From NCBI GenBank assembly GCA_905233805.1, contig CAJOER010000033.1, forward strand, positions 1 to 11,571: a stretch of DNA of 11,571 bases. The letters run 5' to 3'. Source of the stretch: an uncultured Eubacterium sp. (GTDB lineage Bacteria; Bacillota; Clostridia; Oscillospirales; Acutalibacteraceae). Position 1 is the stretch's first letter; each line of letters opens with the position of its first letter. The translations under genes were made by a program, and so were the position numbers. Below the pieces are notes generated by a model, which was given only the letters and a program-made list of their open reading frames with translations, ran no database searches and was not told the origin of the DNA. This document shows, piece by piece, positions 1 through 6,583 of this stretch.

Positions 1-1
1 C

Positions 2-823
2 GGCGGAGGCGGCGGCGGTGCCCACGGCGAAGCTGCGCAATACGGAATAGGCTCCGGCGGCCCGGGCGGTGCCGGCGGTGGCGGCGGCGGTGCAGGAAGC
101 ACGCGCTTTTCCAAAAAATCAAACGAGTATGACGACAGCGACTACGCTAAAGGCGGCAAAGGCGGCGACGCTTACTCATCCGGCAAAGACGGTACGAAGT
201 TCGGCTCACAACGGGGCGGACACGGCGGCAAAGGAGGCGGCCGTCCCGAAGAGCAGGAGATTTCCGGAATTGTCTGTGCCGATTTTGATGCACAGGTTGA
301 AGGAAGACTTGACGGCGATATTCTCAGGGGCGTTTACTCTGTCAACGATGACGGCACGATTGTCGATATGTCGGGTAAAACCGTTAAAACGATTGATGAC
401 CTTAAACCCGAGGACCGCACTCTTTACCGTTTTGTTAAGAACATTAACTACTCTGCTCCGAAAGGTAAAAGCGCAGTTGTAATTCCCGAAAATTCAAGAG
501 TTATATTTGAAATTCCTCAGAACGTAACCGTTTATCTTAAAGGCGGCGCGGCTGCTGCTATCGGCGGTAAAGGCGGCGAAGGCGTCAATAAATTAAGTAT
601 GAAAGCAAAGAGAGGTACAGACTGCGGAACAATTTACATTCTTGGAAGCATAAAAGTGAATACATACCCCGGTAATGCAGGCATTGATTCTTCTAATTAC
701 ACCGGCGGTAAAGCTCCCGATTACGGAATCGGCGGCGGCGGAGCAGGCGGCAACTCAAAAGTATTGCCCCGTCAGACGTTAACGGAAGAGAAGCATACTT
801 CCACAGAGCGGACCTGTCCATAG
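2..823 (+). CDS. Glycine-rich N-terminal part of a PI-PLC surface protein (5' partial; frame breaks near its end)
   Basis: The frame is open from base 2 with no start, so the protein begins upstream of the window. The translation starts with dense Gly runs (residues 1-35 here), then a charged stretch with KGGKGG and GGHGGKGGG motifs. About 110 residues with regular beta-strand-like spacing follow, then another Gly-rich block (YGIGGGGAGG) just before the stop at 821-823. The last 15-20 codons of this frame look unlike the rest, while the -1 frame reads on as NGREAYFHRADLSIDLIGNV into the downstream PI-PLC frame. I therefore infer this is the N-terminal part of one protein ending at 2880, cut by a one-base loss. 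Low-complexity Gly segments of this sort occur in secreted or surface-exposed proteins, but no signal peptide is visible because the start is outside the window. I recognise no specific family for this part. Confidence 0.7.
   Translation, partial: GGGGGGAHGEAAQYGIGSGGPGGAGGGGGGAGSTRFSKKSNEYDDSDYAKGGKGGDAYSSGKDGTKFGSQRGGHGGKGGGRPEEQEISGIVCADFDAQVEGRLDGDILRGVYSVNDDGTIVDMSGKTVKTIDDLKPEDRTLYRFVKNINYSAPKGKSAVVIPENSRVIFEIPQNVTVYLKGGAAAAIGGKGGEGVNKLSMKAKRGTDCGTIYILGSIKVNTYPGNAGIDSSNYTGGKAPDYGIGGGGAGGNSKVLPRQTLTEEKHTSTERTCP
41..70 (+). repeat. First copy of a YGIGxGGxGG module (second copy at 722-751)
   Basis: Bases 41-70 and 722-751 are in the same reading frame and match at most positions. Both begin tacggaat and encode YGIG followed by GG-x-x-GG. 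They lie about 680 bases apart, at the two Gly-rich blocks of the protein. The copies suggest a domain-sized module repeated within the surface protein, with more copies possibly upstream of the window. Confidence 0.5.
722..751 (+). repeat. Second copy of the YGIGxGGxGG module
   Basis: This is the partner of the copy at 41-70. It encodes YGIGGGGAGG and lies just before the homopolymers where the reading frame breaks. GC-rich repeats with nearby homopolymers are a plausible site for either replication slippage or a sequencing error. Confidence 0.5.
757..770 (+). other. Probable frameshift site joining the Gly-rich and PI-PLC frames
   Basis: Up to about base 756 the Gly-rich frame (codons starting at positions equal to 2 modulo 3) is coherent. 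From about 760 the -1 frame is coherent and stays open to 2880. The interval contains AAAA (757-760) and CCCC (767-770). Adding one base at either run restores a single continuous frame. The -1 frame has stops at 673, 685, 694 and 709, so the switch must lie between 712 and 823. Confidence 0.75.
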
Positions 824-861
824 ATTTAATCGGAAACGTTAATGTAAACGGCTATTCCGAT

Positions 862-2880
862 ATGATTCTGGGTAACGATTTTTCCGAGAACGTCACGGTT
901 GAACACCTCTATAAAACTCTTCGGGAGGCAGCAAACCACGGCGCGCTCAAACAGGATAAGGGCTGGACGGTGGCTGACCCGTCAACTCAGGAGGGCGCCG
1001 AAACAAAGAAATCCTTCAACGGCGCATACAGAAAAGGCCACGAATGGAATAAGGATATTCTTGATATCAGCGGCGGCTACGTTTACCTCTTTGCAACATA
1101 TTTCGGAAGATATATTAAAAAGAAATATGACAGCAGCAATGAAGACCCCAACCCTGCATGGATTGTAAGAAATACCTGGTCAGATATAGAAAGCACCTGC
1201 AAGGCTAAAGACTATTATATCAACAACGATATGAAGACGCTTATGGACGAGGTTCTGTATTTCGTTCACTATACCGAGCCTTACGGCGGAAACCGGATAA
1301 ACGTCATGGATGCCCGGAATGATCATGTGGAAGGGTACACTTCAATTCTTGACTGTACGACGGCAAGATATGCAACATACGCGTATGACACTCAAAGAGT
1401 GCCCAAAAGCAGGCTTGCAGGAAAGGCGAAATATTACTACAGGATGAAGCGTTACTCCTTCCAGTGCGTTGACGGGTATAAGGGCGTTACTCCGAAAAAC
1501 TGGATGAAGTATATCCCGGATGACGCTTCCGTCGGACAGCTGAATATGCCCGGTACTCACGATTCCGGAACGTTTAACGTCGGGTTCAACTGGGAGGCTG
1601 TCGAGATAATTCTGAAGAATATTGATAAATTACTCCCCGATGTGTCGCCCGAAGTAATTGCTTCAATACCGGCGGGAGTATACTTAATCATTGCACTCGG
1701 ACCGATTATTGAATCGACGGCTGCAGCGCTATTTGCATTGTTCGCGCCGTTATTCGAAGCGGCAGCAGTTATTGCAGCAGGGTATGTAATTTATCTGGCA
1801 TGTAACATAATGTATATTTACGAGAACGTCATAAAAGCACTGGCGCAGTGTAATAATCTGACAATCCCGCAACAGCTCAATGCGGGAATACGTACCTTTG
1901 ACGTTCGTATGATTATTAATAACGAAAAGGATTACAGTAAGCTCGAAAACTTTAAGATAGACAGCAAGGACAGATACGACGTTGCAACCTATCTTAAAAT
2001 ATGCCACGGTACACTCGCAAAAGCCGGAATGGGCGACTTTGCAGACCACGACGTTTCACTTACGGACGGTCAGAATTCCGACGGTTCACTTCTCACGCTC
2101 AAGAATATTATTCTTGATTCTCTCGATTTTGTAAAAGAAAATCCGAGCGAGTCGGTATTCCTTACTCTTAAGTGCGAGGGCGACGATATTAATAAGCAGT
2201 ACTCAAAAGCACTTGATAAGGTATTCGACGCGTCAAGGGGAGACCCGAATGTAGAAATAATTAATGAGGGTCAGAATATGCCTACTGTCGGCGACGCTGC
2301 AGGTAAGGTTTACCTTATTAAGAGAAGCTATGCGGAATTCAGGGAAGACAATTACGACGTAAGCGCTTCCAAAAAAATCGAACTTCTCTCGGAATGCTTC
2401 AAAGAAACTAATAAGGGCATTCGTCAGCTTTACGATGAGGATACGCCAATCGACGAAACAAGGATGATTTACAGTTCCACCTATGACTACGATATCAACG
2501 GTGACTTCTTCCTTGACCCGAAGAACGAATATCTTCTTGCGGGTTCGCCCGAAGAGCTTGCTATCGGTCTCGGTGAAGACAGCATTAATACCTTCCTTGA
2601 TTCCTACGGCTATCAGAGAGGTCAGAATTACGGCTGGATTTATATGAACTTCCCGACCCAGATGGCGACGATGAATCTTATTTTCAGCAATATCTTTGAC
2701 CTTAAGAAGTTGGTTTCAGAGCATGATGAAGGTTCAATATTCACGACCTTTAACGGCTTTGTTTTCATCGGAACGCTTGTCGTATTAGCCGCTCCTATGA
2801 TAATCATATTGACGGTAAGACATAATAAATCCAAAAAACAAAGCGGCAGAGTCGGCGAAGACGTTGCAGGCGATGCATAA
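862..2880 (+). CDS. PI-PLC X-domain phosphodiesterase, membrane-anchored (C-terminal part of the frameshifted surface protein)
   Basis: This is a phosphatidylinositol-specific phospholipase C-type protein, which in the family cleaves the glycerophosphodiester bond of PI or related lipids. Counting from the ATG at 862, the X-domain hallmarks are MPGTHDSGTF with His233, the GIRTFDVRM motif with Asp347 and Arg349, and ICHGTL with His382. They match the two catalytic histidines and the Asp/Arg pair of bacterial PI-PLCs. Between the first two motifs lies a strongly hydrophobic, Ala/Ile-rich stretch (about 273-320), unusual within this fold. Residues about 633-652 form a C-terminal membrane helix, followed by a basic tail, so the enzyme is probably held on the cell surface. 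The ATG at 862 has no convincing ribosome binding site and coherent sequence continues upstream in frame to about 760. The true start is therefore that of the Gly-rich frame. A terminator hairpin follows. Substrate is not predictable. Confidence 0.8.
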   Translation: MILGNDFSENVTVEHLYKTLREAANHGALKQDKGWTVADPSTQEGAETKKSFNGAYRKGHEWNKDILDISGGYVYLFATYFGRYIKKKYDSSNEDPNPAWIVRNTWSDIESTCKAKDYYINNDMKTLMDEVLYFVHYTEPYGGNRINVMDARNDHVEGYTSILDCTTARYATYAYDTQRVPKSRLAGKAKYYYRMKRYSFQCVDGYKGVTPKNWMKYIPDDASVGQLNMPGTHDSGTFNVGFNWEAVEIILKNIDKLLPDVSPEVIASIPAGVYLIIALGPIIESTAAALFALFAPLFEAAAVIAAGYVIYLACNIMYIYENVIKALAQCNNLTIPQQLNAGIRTFDVRMIINNEKDYSKLENFKIDSKDRYDVATYLKICHGTLAKAGMGDFADHDVSLTDGQNSDGSLLTLKNIILDSLDFVKENPSESVFLTLKCEGDDINKQYSKALDKVFDASRGDPNVEIINEGQNMPTVGDAAGKVYLIKRSYAEFREDNYDVSASKKIELLSECFKETNKGIRQLYDEDTPIDETRMIYSSTYDYDINGDFFLDPKNEYLLAGSPEELAIGLGEDSINTFLDSYGYQRGQNYGWIYMNFPTQMATMNLIFSNIFDLKKLVSEHDEGSIFTTFNGFVFIGTLVVLAAPMIIILTVRHNKSKKQSGRVGEDVAGDA

Positions 2881-2889
2881 GTTTTAAAT

Positions 2890-2928
2890 CAAGAACCCCA
2901 AAGCAGTTTTCTGCTTTGGGATTTCTTG
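2890..2928 (+). terminator. Hairpin terminator after the PI-PLC gene
   Basis: CCCAAAGCAG (2897-2906) pairs perfectly with CTGCTTTGGG (2911-2920) around a TTTT loop. A further six pairs, CAAGAA (2890-2895) with TTCTTG (2923-2928), lie outside a small internal loop. It starts 10 bases after the stop codon. The following tract is T-rich but not a pure run. Confidence 0.75.
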
Positions 2929-2945
2929 TTGGAGTTATTCTTTTA

Positions 2946-2974
2946 TTTACAAAAGCAGCACGGTGTGATAAGAT
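2946..2974 (+). promoter_or_regulatory. Candidate SigA-type promoter with extended -10 for the nucleosidase gene
   Basis: TTTACA (2946-2951), a 17-base spacer and TAAGAT (2969-2974) are preceded by TG-n (2966-2968), an extended -10 feature. It lies between the upstream terminator and the gene starting at 3005. Sequence match only. Confidence 0.5.
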
Positions 2975-3004
2975 ATAACTATAAATATAATAAGGAGGAA
3001 TACG

Positions 3005-3725
3005 TTGGATTATCTGTATGACGTTGCGATAGTAACGGCCGTAGATATTGAAGAGGAAAGCGTTCTTAAGCTTTACGACAACTGGAAGGAAATAGTCCTG
3101 TCCGACGGTGACCAGGTTTACTATGAAACGAGTTTTATTAAAGACGGCGTTAACCGTCACGTTATAACCGCAAAACAGAATGAAATGGGTATGACCGCCG
3201 CTTCTCATCTCGCTTCAAAAATCATAAATGAATTCAGACCGCGTTATCTTATTATGACGGGAATTGCCGCAGCCCGACGTTATCTGGAACTATGCTGCAG
3301 GCAAGTTCGTGAGCGCTGAGAATGCAGAGATTACCTTCGGCGATATCGGATTCCTTCCGCGCCCCGTTGCACTTAAACTCGACGACGAAATCCTTTCAAT
3401 CCTGAAGGAACTTAAAAACAGCCCCGATAACGAGTTTTATCTTCATATAGGGCCTATGGCGTGCGGTAACAGCGTAATTGCAAACCGCGACGTTGTCAAT
3501 AAGCAGATTCATTCGCTGTTTCCGAAAACGGTCGGGCTTGATATGGAATCGTACAGCATTTTTTATGCCGCTCACAATTCGGTTGACCCTAAGCCGAAAG
3601 CTATTGTAATAAAAAGCATCTGCGATTTTGCGGATTCTGAAAAAAGCGATAAATATCAGAAATTTGCCGCATATACAAGTTCCCGTTTTGCAAAATTTCT
3701 TTATGAAAACTATTTGCCTTATTAA
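3005..3725 (+). pseudogene. PNP/UDP-family nucleosidase (MTA/SAH nucleosidase-like), broken by an internal deletion
   Basis: This is a phosphorylase/nucleosidase-fold protein. Such enzymes split the N-glycosidic bond of nucleosides such as methylthioadenosine. It starts at TTG 3005, with AAGGAGG (2992-2998) six bases upstream. The first frame (3005-3319) carries IVTAV at the N-terminus, an MGMTAA motif and the core strand LIMTGIAA, then degenerates. The second frame (in-frame from about 3270 to 3725) begins with PDVIWNYAAGKF and has DMESYSIFYAA and SICDFAD, matching the Met-Glu ribose-binding motif and the catalytic Asp region. In relatives GIA(A/C)G is followed by roughly 15 residues including a conserved Gly-Asp before the (V/I)W(D/N)Y motif. 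Here that segment is missing and the frame shifts by one. I infer a deletion of a few tens of bases, real or from assembly, at about 3265-3280. The 3264 TTG is not a real start. Only 30 bases separate it from the next gene, so they are probably co-transcribed. Confidence 0.75.
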
Positions 3726-3755
3726 TTCAAATAATTAGTTTTAAGGAGTTAAATT

Positions 3756-4526
3756 ATGGAAAAGAAAACTAAGATTATCGTAGTCTCGCTCGTTGCAATT
3801 ATAATCGCTTTTGCGGGAACTCTCGGATACATTTATACCGATTCTCAAAAGCAGATTAAAGCCGCAAATGCGAAATATGAGCAGGTAATAAAAGACTATA
3901 AGCTATATAAAAATGTCATTTCTCAGGACGAGGTTGAAAATACTCTTTTCAATCAGCCCGTAGCAAAGGAGAGAAACGGCGAGTACAGAATCGGAGTTAA
4001 AACCGCAACAAACGGCGATTATCACGCTAAACTCACTATCTATCAGGCTAAGGACGGAAAGTATGAGAGCGTTTTCTCCTGTGACGCGCTCATAGGTAAA
4101 AACGGTGCGGGCAAGCAGTCGGAGGGCGACGTGAAAACTCCGCTTGGAACGTGGGAAATCGGCGAGGCGTACGGTATTAAGGATGACCCCGGCAGCCGCC
4201 TTCCGTTTACAAAAATCACCGACGATATGTACTGGTGCGCTAGCGGCACCAACGGCAAAAAATACAACTCTCTTCTCTATAAGAGCAAAGACCCTGATAA
4301 CGACTATTCCGAGGATGAGCACCTTATGGATTACCCGATAAGATACGCCTATCTCCTTGACCTCGGGTATAACAAGGCGTGCGCTCCCTATGCGGGCAAC
4401 GCAATCTTCCTTCACTGCTGGAAGGACCCCGAATATCCTACCGGCGGCTGCGTAGCCGTTTCGGAGGAAAGTATGGTTAAAATCCTCCGTACCGTAACTC
4501 CCGGCACGACAGTTACGATTTATTGA
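3756..4526 (+). CDS. Membrane-anchored L,D-transpeptidase (YkuD family)
   Basis: L,D-transpeptidases act outside the membrane on peptidoglycan, forming 3-3 cross-links or attaching proteins or amino acids to stem peptides through a cysteine thioester. The 256-residue protein has a short basic N-terminus and one membrane helix (about 6-27). An extracellular stalk with coiled-coil character (about 30-60) follows, then the YkuD domain (about 75-256). The domain shows GKQSEGDVKTPLGTW (119-133), LHCW with His220, and PTGGCVAV with the catalytic Cys232. The His-to-Cys spacing is shorter than in canonical YkuD and fits the YafK/ErfK-like branch with a PTxGC motif. AAGGAG (3743-3748) lies seven bases before the ATG. 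No terminator separates it from the nucleosidase upstream; a hairpin follows at 4542. Confidence 0.9.
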   Translation: MEKKTKIIVVSLVAIIIAFAGTLGYIYTDSQKQIKAANAKYEQVIKDYKLYKNVISQDEVENTLFNQPVAKERNGEYRIGVKTATNGDYHAKLTIYQAKDGKYESVFSCDALIGKNGAGKQSEGDVKTPLGTWEIGEAYGIKDDPGSRLPFTKITDDMYWCASGTNGKKYNSLLYKSKDPDNDYSEDEHLMDYPIRYAYLLDLGYNKACAPYAGNAIFLHCWKDPEYPTGGCVAVSEESMVKILRTVTPGTTVTIY

Positions 4527-4541
4527 TTATACAGATTAAAT

Positions 4542-4564
4542 ACGGCGGGCTTCTTGCCTGCCGT
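4542..4564 (+). terminator. Hairpin terminator after the L,D-transpeptidase gene
   Basis: ACGGCGGGC (4542-4550) pairs with GCCTGCCGT (4556-4564), with one G-T pair, around a TTCTT loop, and is followed by TTATAATT. It lies 16 bases after the stop codon. Its 3' arm contains the -35 element of the next promoter. Confidence 0.6.
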
Positions 4565-4582
4565 TTATAATTGTGTTATAAT
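4554..4582 (+). promoter_or_regulatory. Promoter of the GNAT-GNAT-hydrolase-GTPase operon
   Basis: TTGCCT (4554-4559), 17 bases and TATAAT (4577-4582) are preceded by TG-n (4574-4576), an extended -10. The predicted transcription start is near 4589, giving a leader of about 24 bases that carries the AAAGGA ribosome binding site (4597-4602). The -35 overlaps the preceding terminator hairpin. Confidence 0.65.
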
Positions 4583-4612
4583 AATTCTATTATTTTAAAG
4601 GAAGATACTTAT

Positions 4613-5158
4613 ATGCTTGAAACCGAAAGACTTATTCTCCGTAACTGGGAAGAAAGCGACGCGGAGTCGTTATATGAATATGCAAAGGACTCCGAAATAG
4701 GTCCCGCCGCAGGCTGGCCCGCGCATAAAAGCGAGGCGGAAAGCCTTGATACTATAAAAAACGTGCTTTGCGGAAAAGAGGCTTACGCCGTTTGCCTTAA
4801 AGAGGATAACAAAGCAATCGGCGCGATTGAACTGATGTTCAAAGACCATGTATATAAGGACGACGAGTGCGAGCTCGGCTTCTGGGTTGCAAGACCGTTC
4901 TGGGGAAAAGGACTAATCCCCGAGGCTTCGCGCGAAATTCTTCGTCACGCCTTTGAGGATTTAGGCGTGAGCAAGGTCTGGTGCGGCTATTATGACGGTA
5001 ATGAGAAATCAAAGCGCGCGCAGGAAAAAATCGGCTTTAAGTATCATCATACTAAAGAAAACGTTGACGTGCCTCTTCTCGGCGAAAAGCGCACGGAGCA
5101 CGTTAACTGTATGACTAAAAAGGACTGGGATGCCATATGCAATACTACGAAGAAATAA
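4613..5158 (+). CDS. GNAT family N-acetyltransferase (RimJ/RimL type)
   Basis: This protein transfers an acetyl group from acetyl-CoA to an amine. RimJ/RimL-type members modify N-termini of ribosomal proteins or small molecules, and the substrate here is unknown. The 181 residues open with LETERLILRNW (2-12), the usual first strand of this branch. They continue with ELGFWV (87-92), the acetyl-CoA pyrophosphate-binding loop FWGKGLIPEA (96-105) and the C-terminal helix and strand around NEKSKRAQEKIGF (130-142). I chose the ATG at 4613 because it follows AAAGGA (4597-4602) and aligns with the family start. A longer in-frame opening from TTG 4571 would begin inside the promoter. It is the first gene of a four-gene operon and overlaps the next by 22 bases. 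Confidence 0.9.
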   Translation: MLETERLILRNWEESDAESLYEYAKDSEIGPAAGWPAHKSEAESLDTIKNVLCGKEAYAVCLKEDNKAIGAIELMFKDHVYKDDECELGFWVARPFWGKGLIPEASREILRHAFEDLGVSKVWCGYYDGNEKSKRAQEKIGFKYHHTKENVDVPLLGEKRTEHVNCMTKKDWDAICNTTKK

Positions 5159-5697
5159 AACTGAAAAACGGCAAGACCTGTATTTTAAGAAACGGCGATA
5201 AGCCCGACGGCAAAGAGGCGTTTGAAGTTTTCAATAAAACTCACGAGGAAACCGACTTTCTTCTTACATACCCCGATGAAAACAGTTTTAACGCCGAAGA
5301 GGAGGGCGAATTTCTTAAAAAGAAGACCGAAAGCGAAAGGGAAATCGAGCTTGTTGCCGTAATTGACGGAAAGATAGTCGGTTTGGCGGGAATTGAAACT
5401 GTCGGTGAAAAGTATAAGGTCCGCCACCGTGCCGAATTCGGTATCAGTATATTAAAGGAATACTGGGGGCTCGGCATAGGCAAAGCGCTTACAAATGCGT
5501 GTATCTCCTGCGCTGAAAAGGCGGGTTACACCCAGCTTGAGCTTGACGTTGTGTCTGATAATAAAGCCGCTGTTTCGCTTTATAAAAGCTTCGGCTTTGA
5601 AGAATTCGGAAGAAACCCGCGCGGCTTTAACTCCCGCATTACGGGTATGCAGGAAACAGTATATATGAGACTTGAACTTGACGAGGTGAAAATATGA
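5137..5697 (+). CDS. Second GNAT family N-acetyltransferase
   Basis: This is a single-domain GNAT of 186 residues, from a different branch than its upstream neighbour. It shows AEFGISILKEYWGLGIGKAL (99-118), containing the Q/R-x-x-G-x-G/A acetyl-CoA loop as GLGIGKA (111-117). ELDVVSDNKAAVSLYKSFGF (135-154) follows, the usual motif-B region of ribosomal-protein and small-molecule acetyltransferases. The acceptor substrate cannot be read from the sequence. It starts within the last codons of the first GNAT gene and ends in an ATGA overlap with the hydrolase gene, so translation of the three is likely coupled. The low similarity between the two GNATs argues against a recent tandem duplication. 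Confidence 0.9.
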   Translation: MQYYEEIKLKNGKTCILRNGDKPDGKEAFEVFNKTHEETDFLLTYPDENSFNAEEEGEFLKKKTESEREIELVAVIDGKIVGLAGIETVGEKYKVRHRAEFGISILKEYWGLGIGKALTNACISCAEKAGYTQLELDVVSDNKAAVSLYKSFGFEEFGRNPRGFNSRITGMQETVYMRLELDEVKI

Positions 5698-6581
5698 GCA
5701 GCTTTATGAGTCATTTTGCGGCGTTCGCTATCCGTTGCAGCGGAAGAAAAAGAATGTATGCAAATCCCGAAAAATGCGAAAAGTATATTGAAAACTTACG
5801 CGTAAAAAACTCAAAGCCGTTTAAAATCCCTCCGTATTTCTACCGCTCGAAGGTTGATAAAGAGGTTATAGACGGTGTTGAGGTAATAACGTTTAATAAA
5901 GGGAGCGAAAAGAAGATAATTTATCTTCACGGAGGCGCTTTCTGCGAACCGCCTCTTCTTCCGCACTTTATGTTCTGCGACAGGGCGGCGAATTCTACTG
6001 ATTATGAGGTAATTCTGCCCGTATATAAAAAAGCGCCCGAATACACCTTTGAGGATACTGTTCCTTTCCTTGAAAAACTGTACCGCTCTTTCACTGAGAA
6101 TACCGACCCTCAGAATATAGTATTTATGGGCGACTCCTCGGGCGGCGGTCTTGCGCTTTCATTTTGCGAATACCTTAAGGAGGTAAATCTTCCGCAGCCG
6201 CAGAGAATGATTCTACTCTCCCCGTGGACGGACGTAAGTATGGACACTCCCTTTGATGAAGAGATTGATAAAGTTGACCCGAACCTTCAGTACGATTTTC
6301 TTAAAATCGCAGGTAAAAACTGGGCGGGTGAGGGCGACGTCCACGATTACCGCGTCAGTCCCGTTTACGGCGATTTGAGCGGCCTTGCGCCTATTACCGC
6401 ATTTTTCGGAACGCATGAGAACATTATTCTTGACGCGCGTATTTTTAAAGAAAAATGCGAAGAAGCAGGCGCTCAGCTTGACTACCGCGAATGGGAGAAT
6501 ATGAATCATGTATTCGTAATTTATCCCATACCTGAAGGCTCCCTCGCGCAAAGGGAAATTATTGATATACTGAAAGGCTGA
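5694..6581 (+). CDS. Alpha/beta hydrolase of the hormone-sensitive-lipase type (esterase/lipase-like)
   Basis: This is a 295-residue alpha/beta hydrolase, likely cytoplasmic because no signal peptide is seen. The HSL signature HGGAF (79-83) forms the oxyanion hole. GDSSGGG (146-152) holds the nucleophile Ser148, and NMNHVF (269-274) supplies the catalytic His272. The acid is either Glu242 in FFGTHE or Asp247; family members usually have Asp at the first of these positions. A cap segment of about 50 residues precedes the core. Substrates of such enzymes are short-chain acyl esters, sometimes antibiotics or acetylated metabolites, and nothing here specifies one. The ATG overlaps the preceding stop (ATGA), with AGGTGA (5684-5689) upstream. 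The next gene starts two bases after its stop, so it sits within a compact operon. Confidence 0.9.
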   Translation: MSSFMSHFAAFAIRCSGRKRMYANPEKCEKYIENLRVKNSKPFKIPPYFYRSKVDKEVIDGVEVITFNKGSEKKIIYLHGGAFCEPPLLPHFMFCDRAANSTDYEVILPVYKKAPEYTFEDTVPFLEKLYRSFTENTDPQNIVFMGDSSGGGLALSFCEYLKEVNLPQPQRMILLSPWTDVSMDTPFDEEIDKVDPNLQYDFLKIAGKNWAGEGDVHDYRVSPVYGDLSGLAPITAFFGTHENIILDARIFKEKCEEAGAQLDYREWENMNHVFVIYPIPEGSLAQREIIDILKG

Positions 6582-6583
6582 TT

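Noticed and set aside
1..240. GC-rich repetitive start of the window as a CRISPR, attachment site or non-coding repeat
   Set aside because: Repetition follows codon phase (Gly codons GGC/GGT/GGA) in a continuous open frame, so it is protein low complexity.
757..764. Programmed -1 ribosomal frameshifting joining the Gly-rich and PI-PLC frames
   Set aside because: The codons tca aaa gta do not form an X-XXY-YYZ slippery heptamer and re-pairing in the P site would be poor. I see no obvious downstream stem or pseudoknot. A lost base is simpler.
1342..1560. Minus-strand open frames within the PI-PLC, GTPase, hydrolase and uvrB genes
   Set aside because: They lie opposite strongly conserved coding sequence, lack ribosome binding sites and encode nothing recognisable. 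They are by-products of codon use.
3264..3725. A separate gene starting at TTG 3264
   Set aside because: There is no ribosome binding site and it carries only the C-terminal half of the nucleosidase domain whose N-terminal half precedes it. It is the second frame of a broken gene.
4571..4612. Longer start for the first GNAT gene at TTG 4571
   Set aside because: It would begin inside the -10 region and upstream of the predicted transcription start. The family start and a ribosome binding site support ATG 4613.
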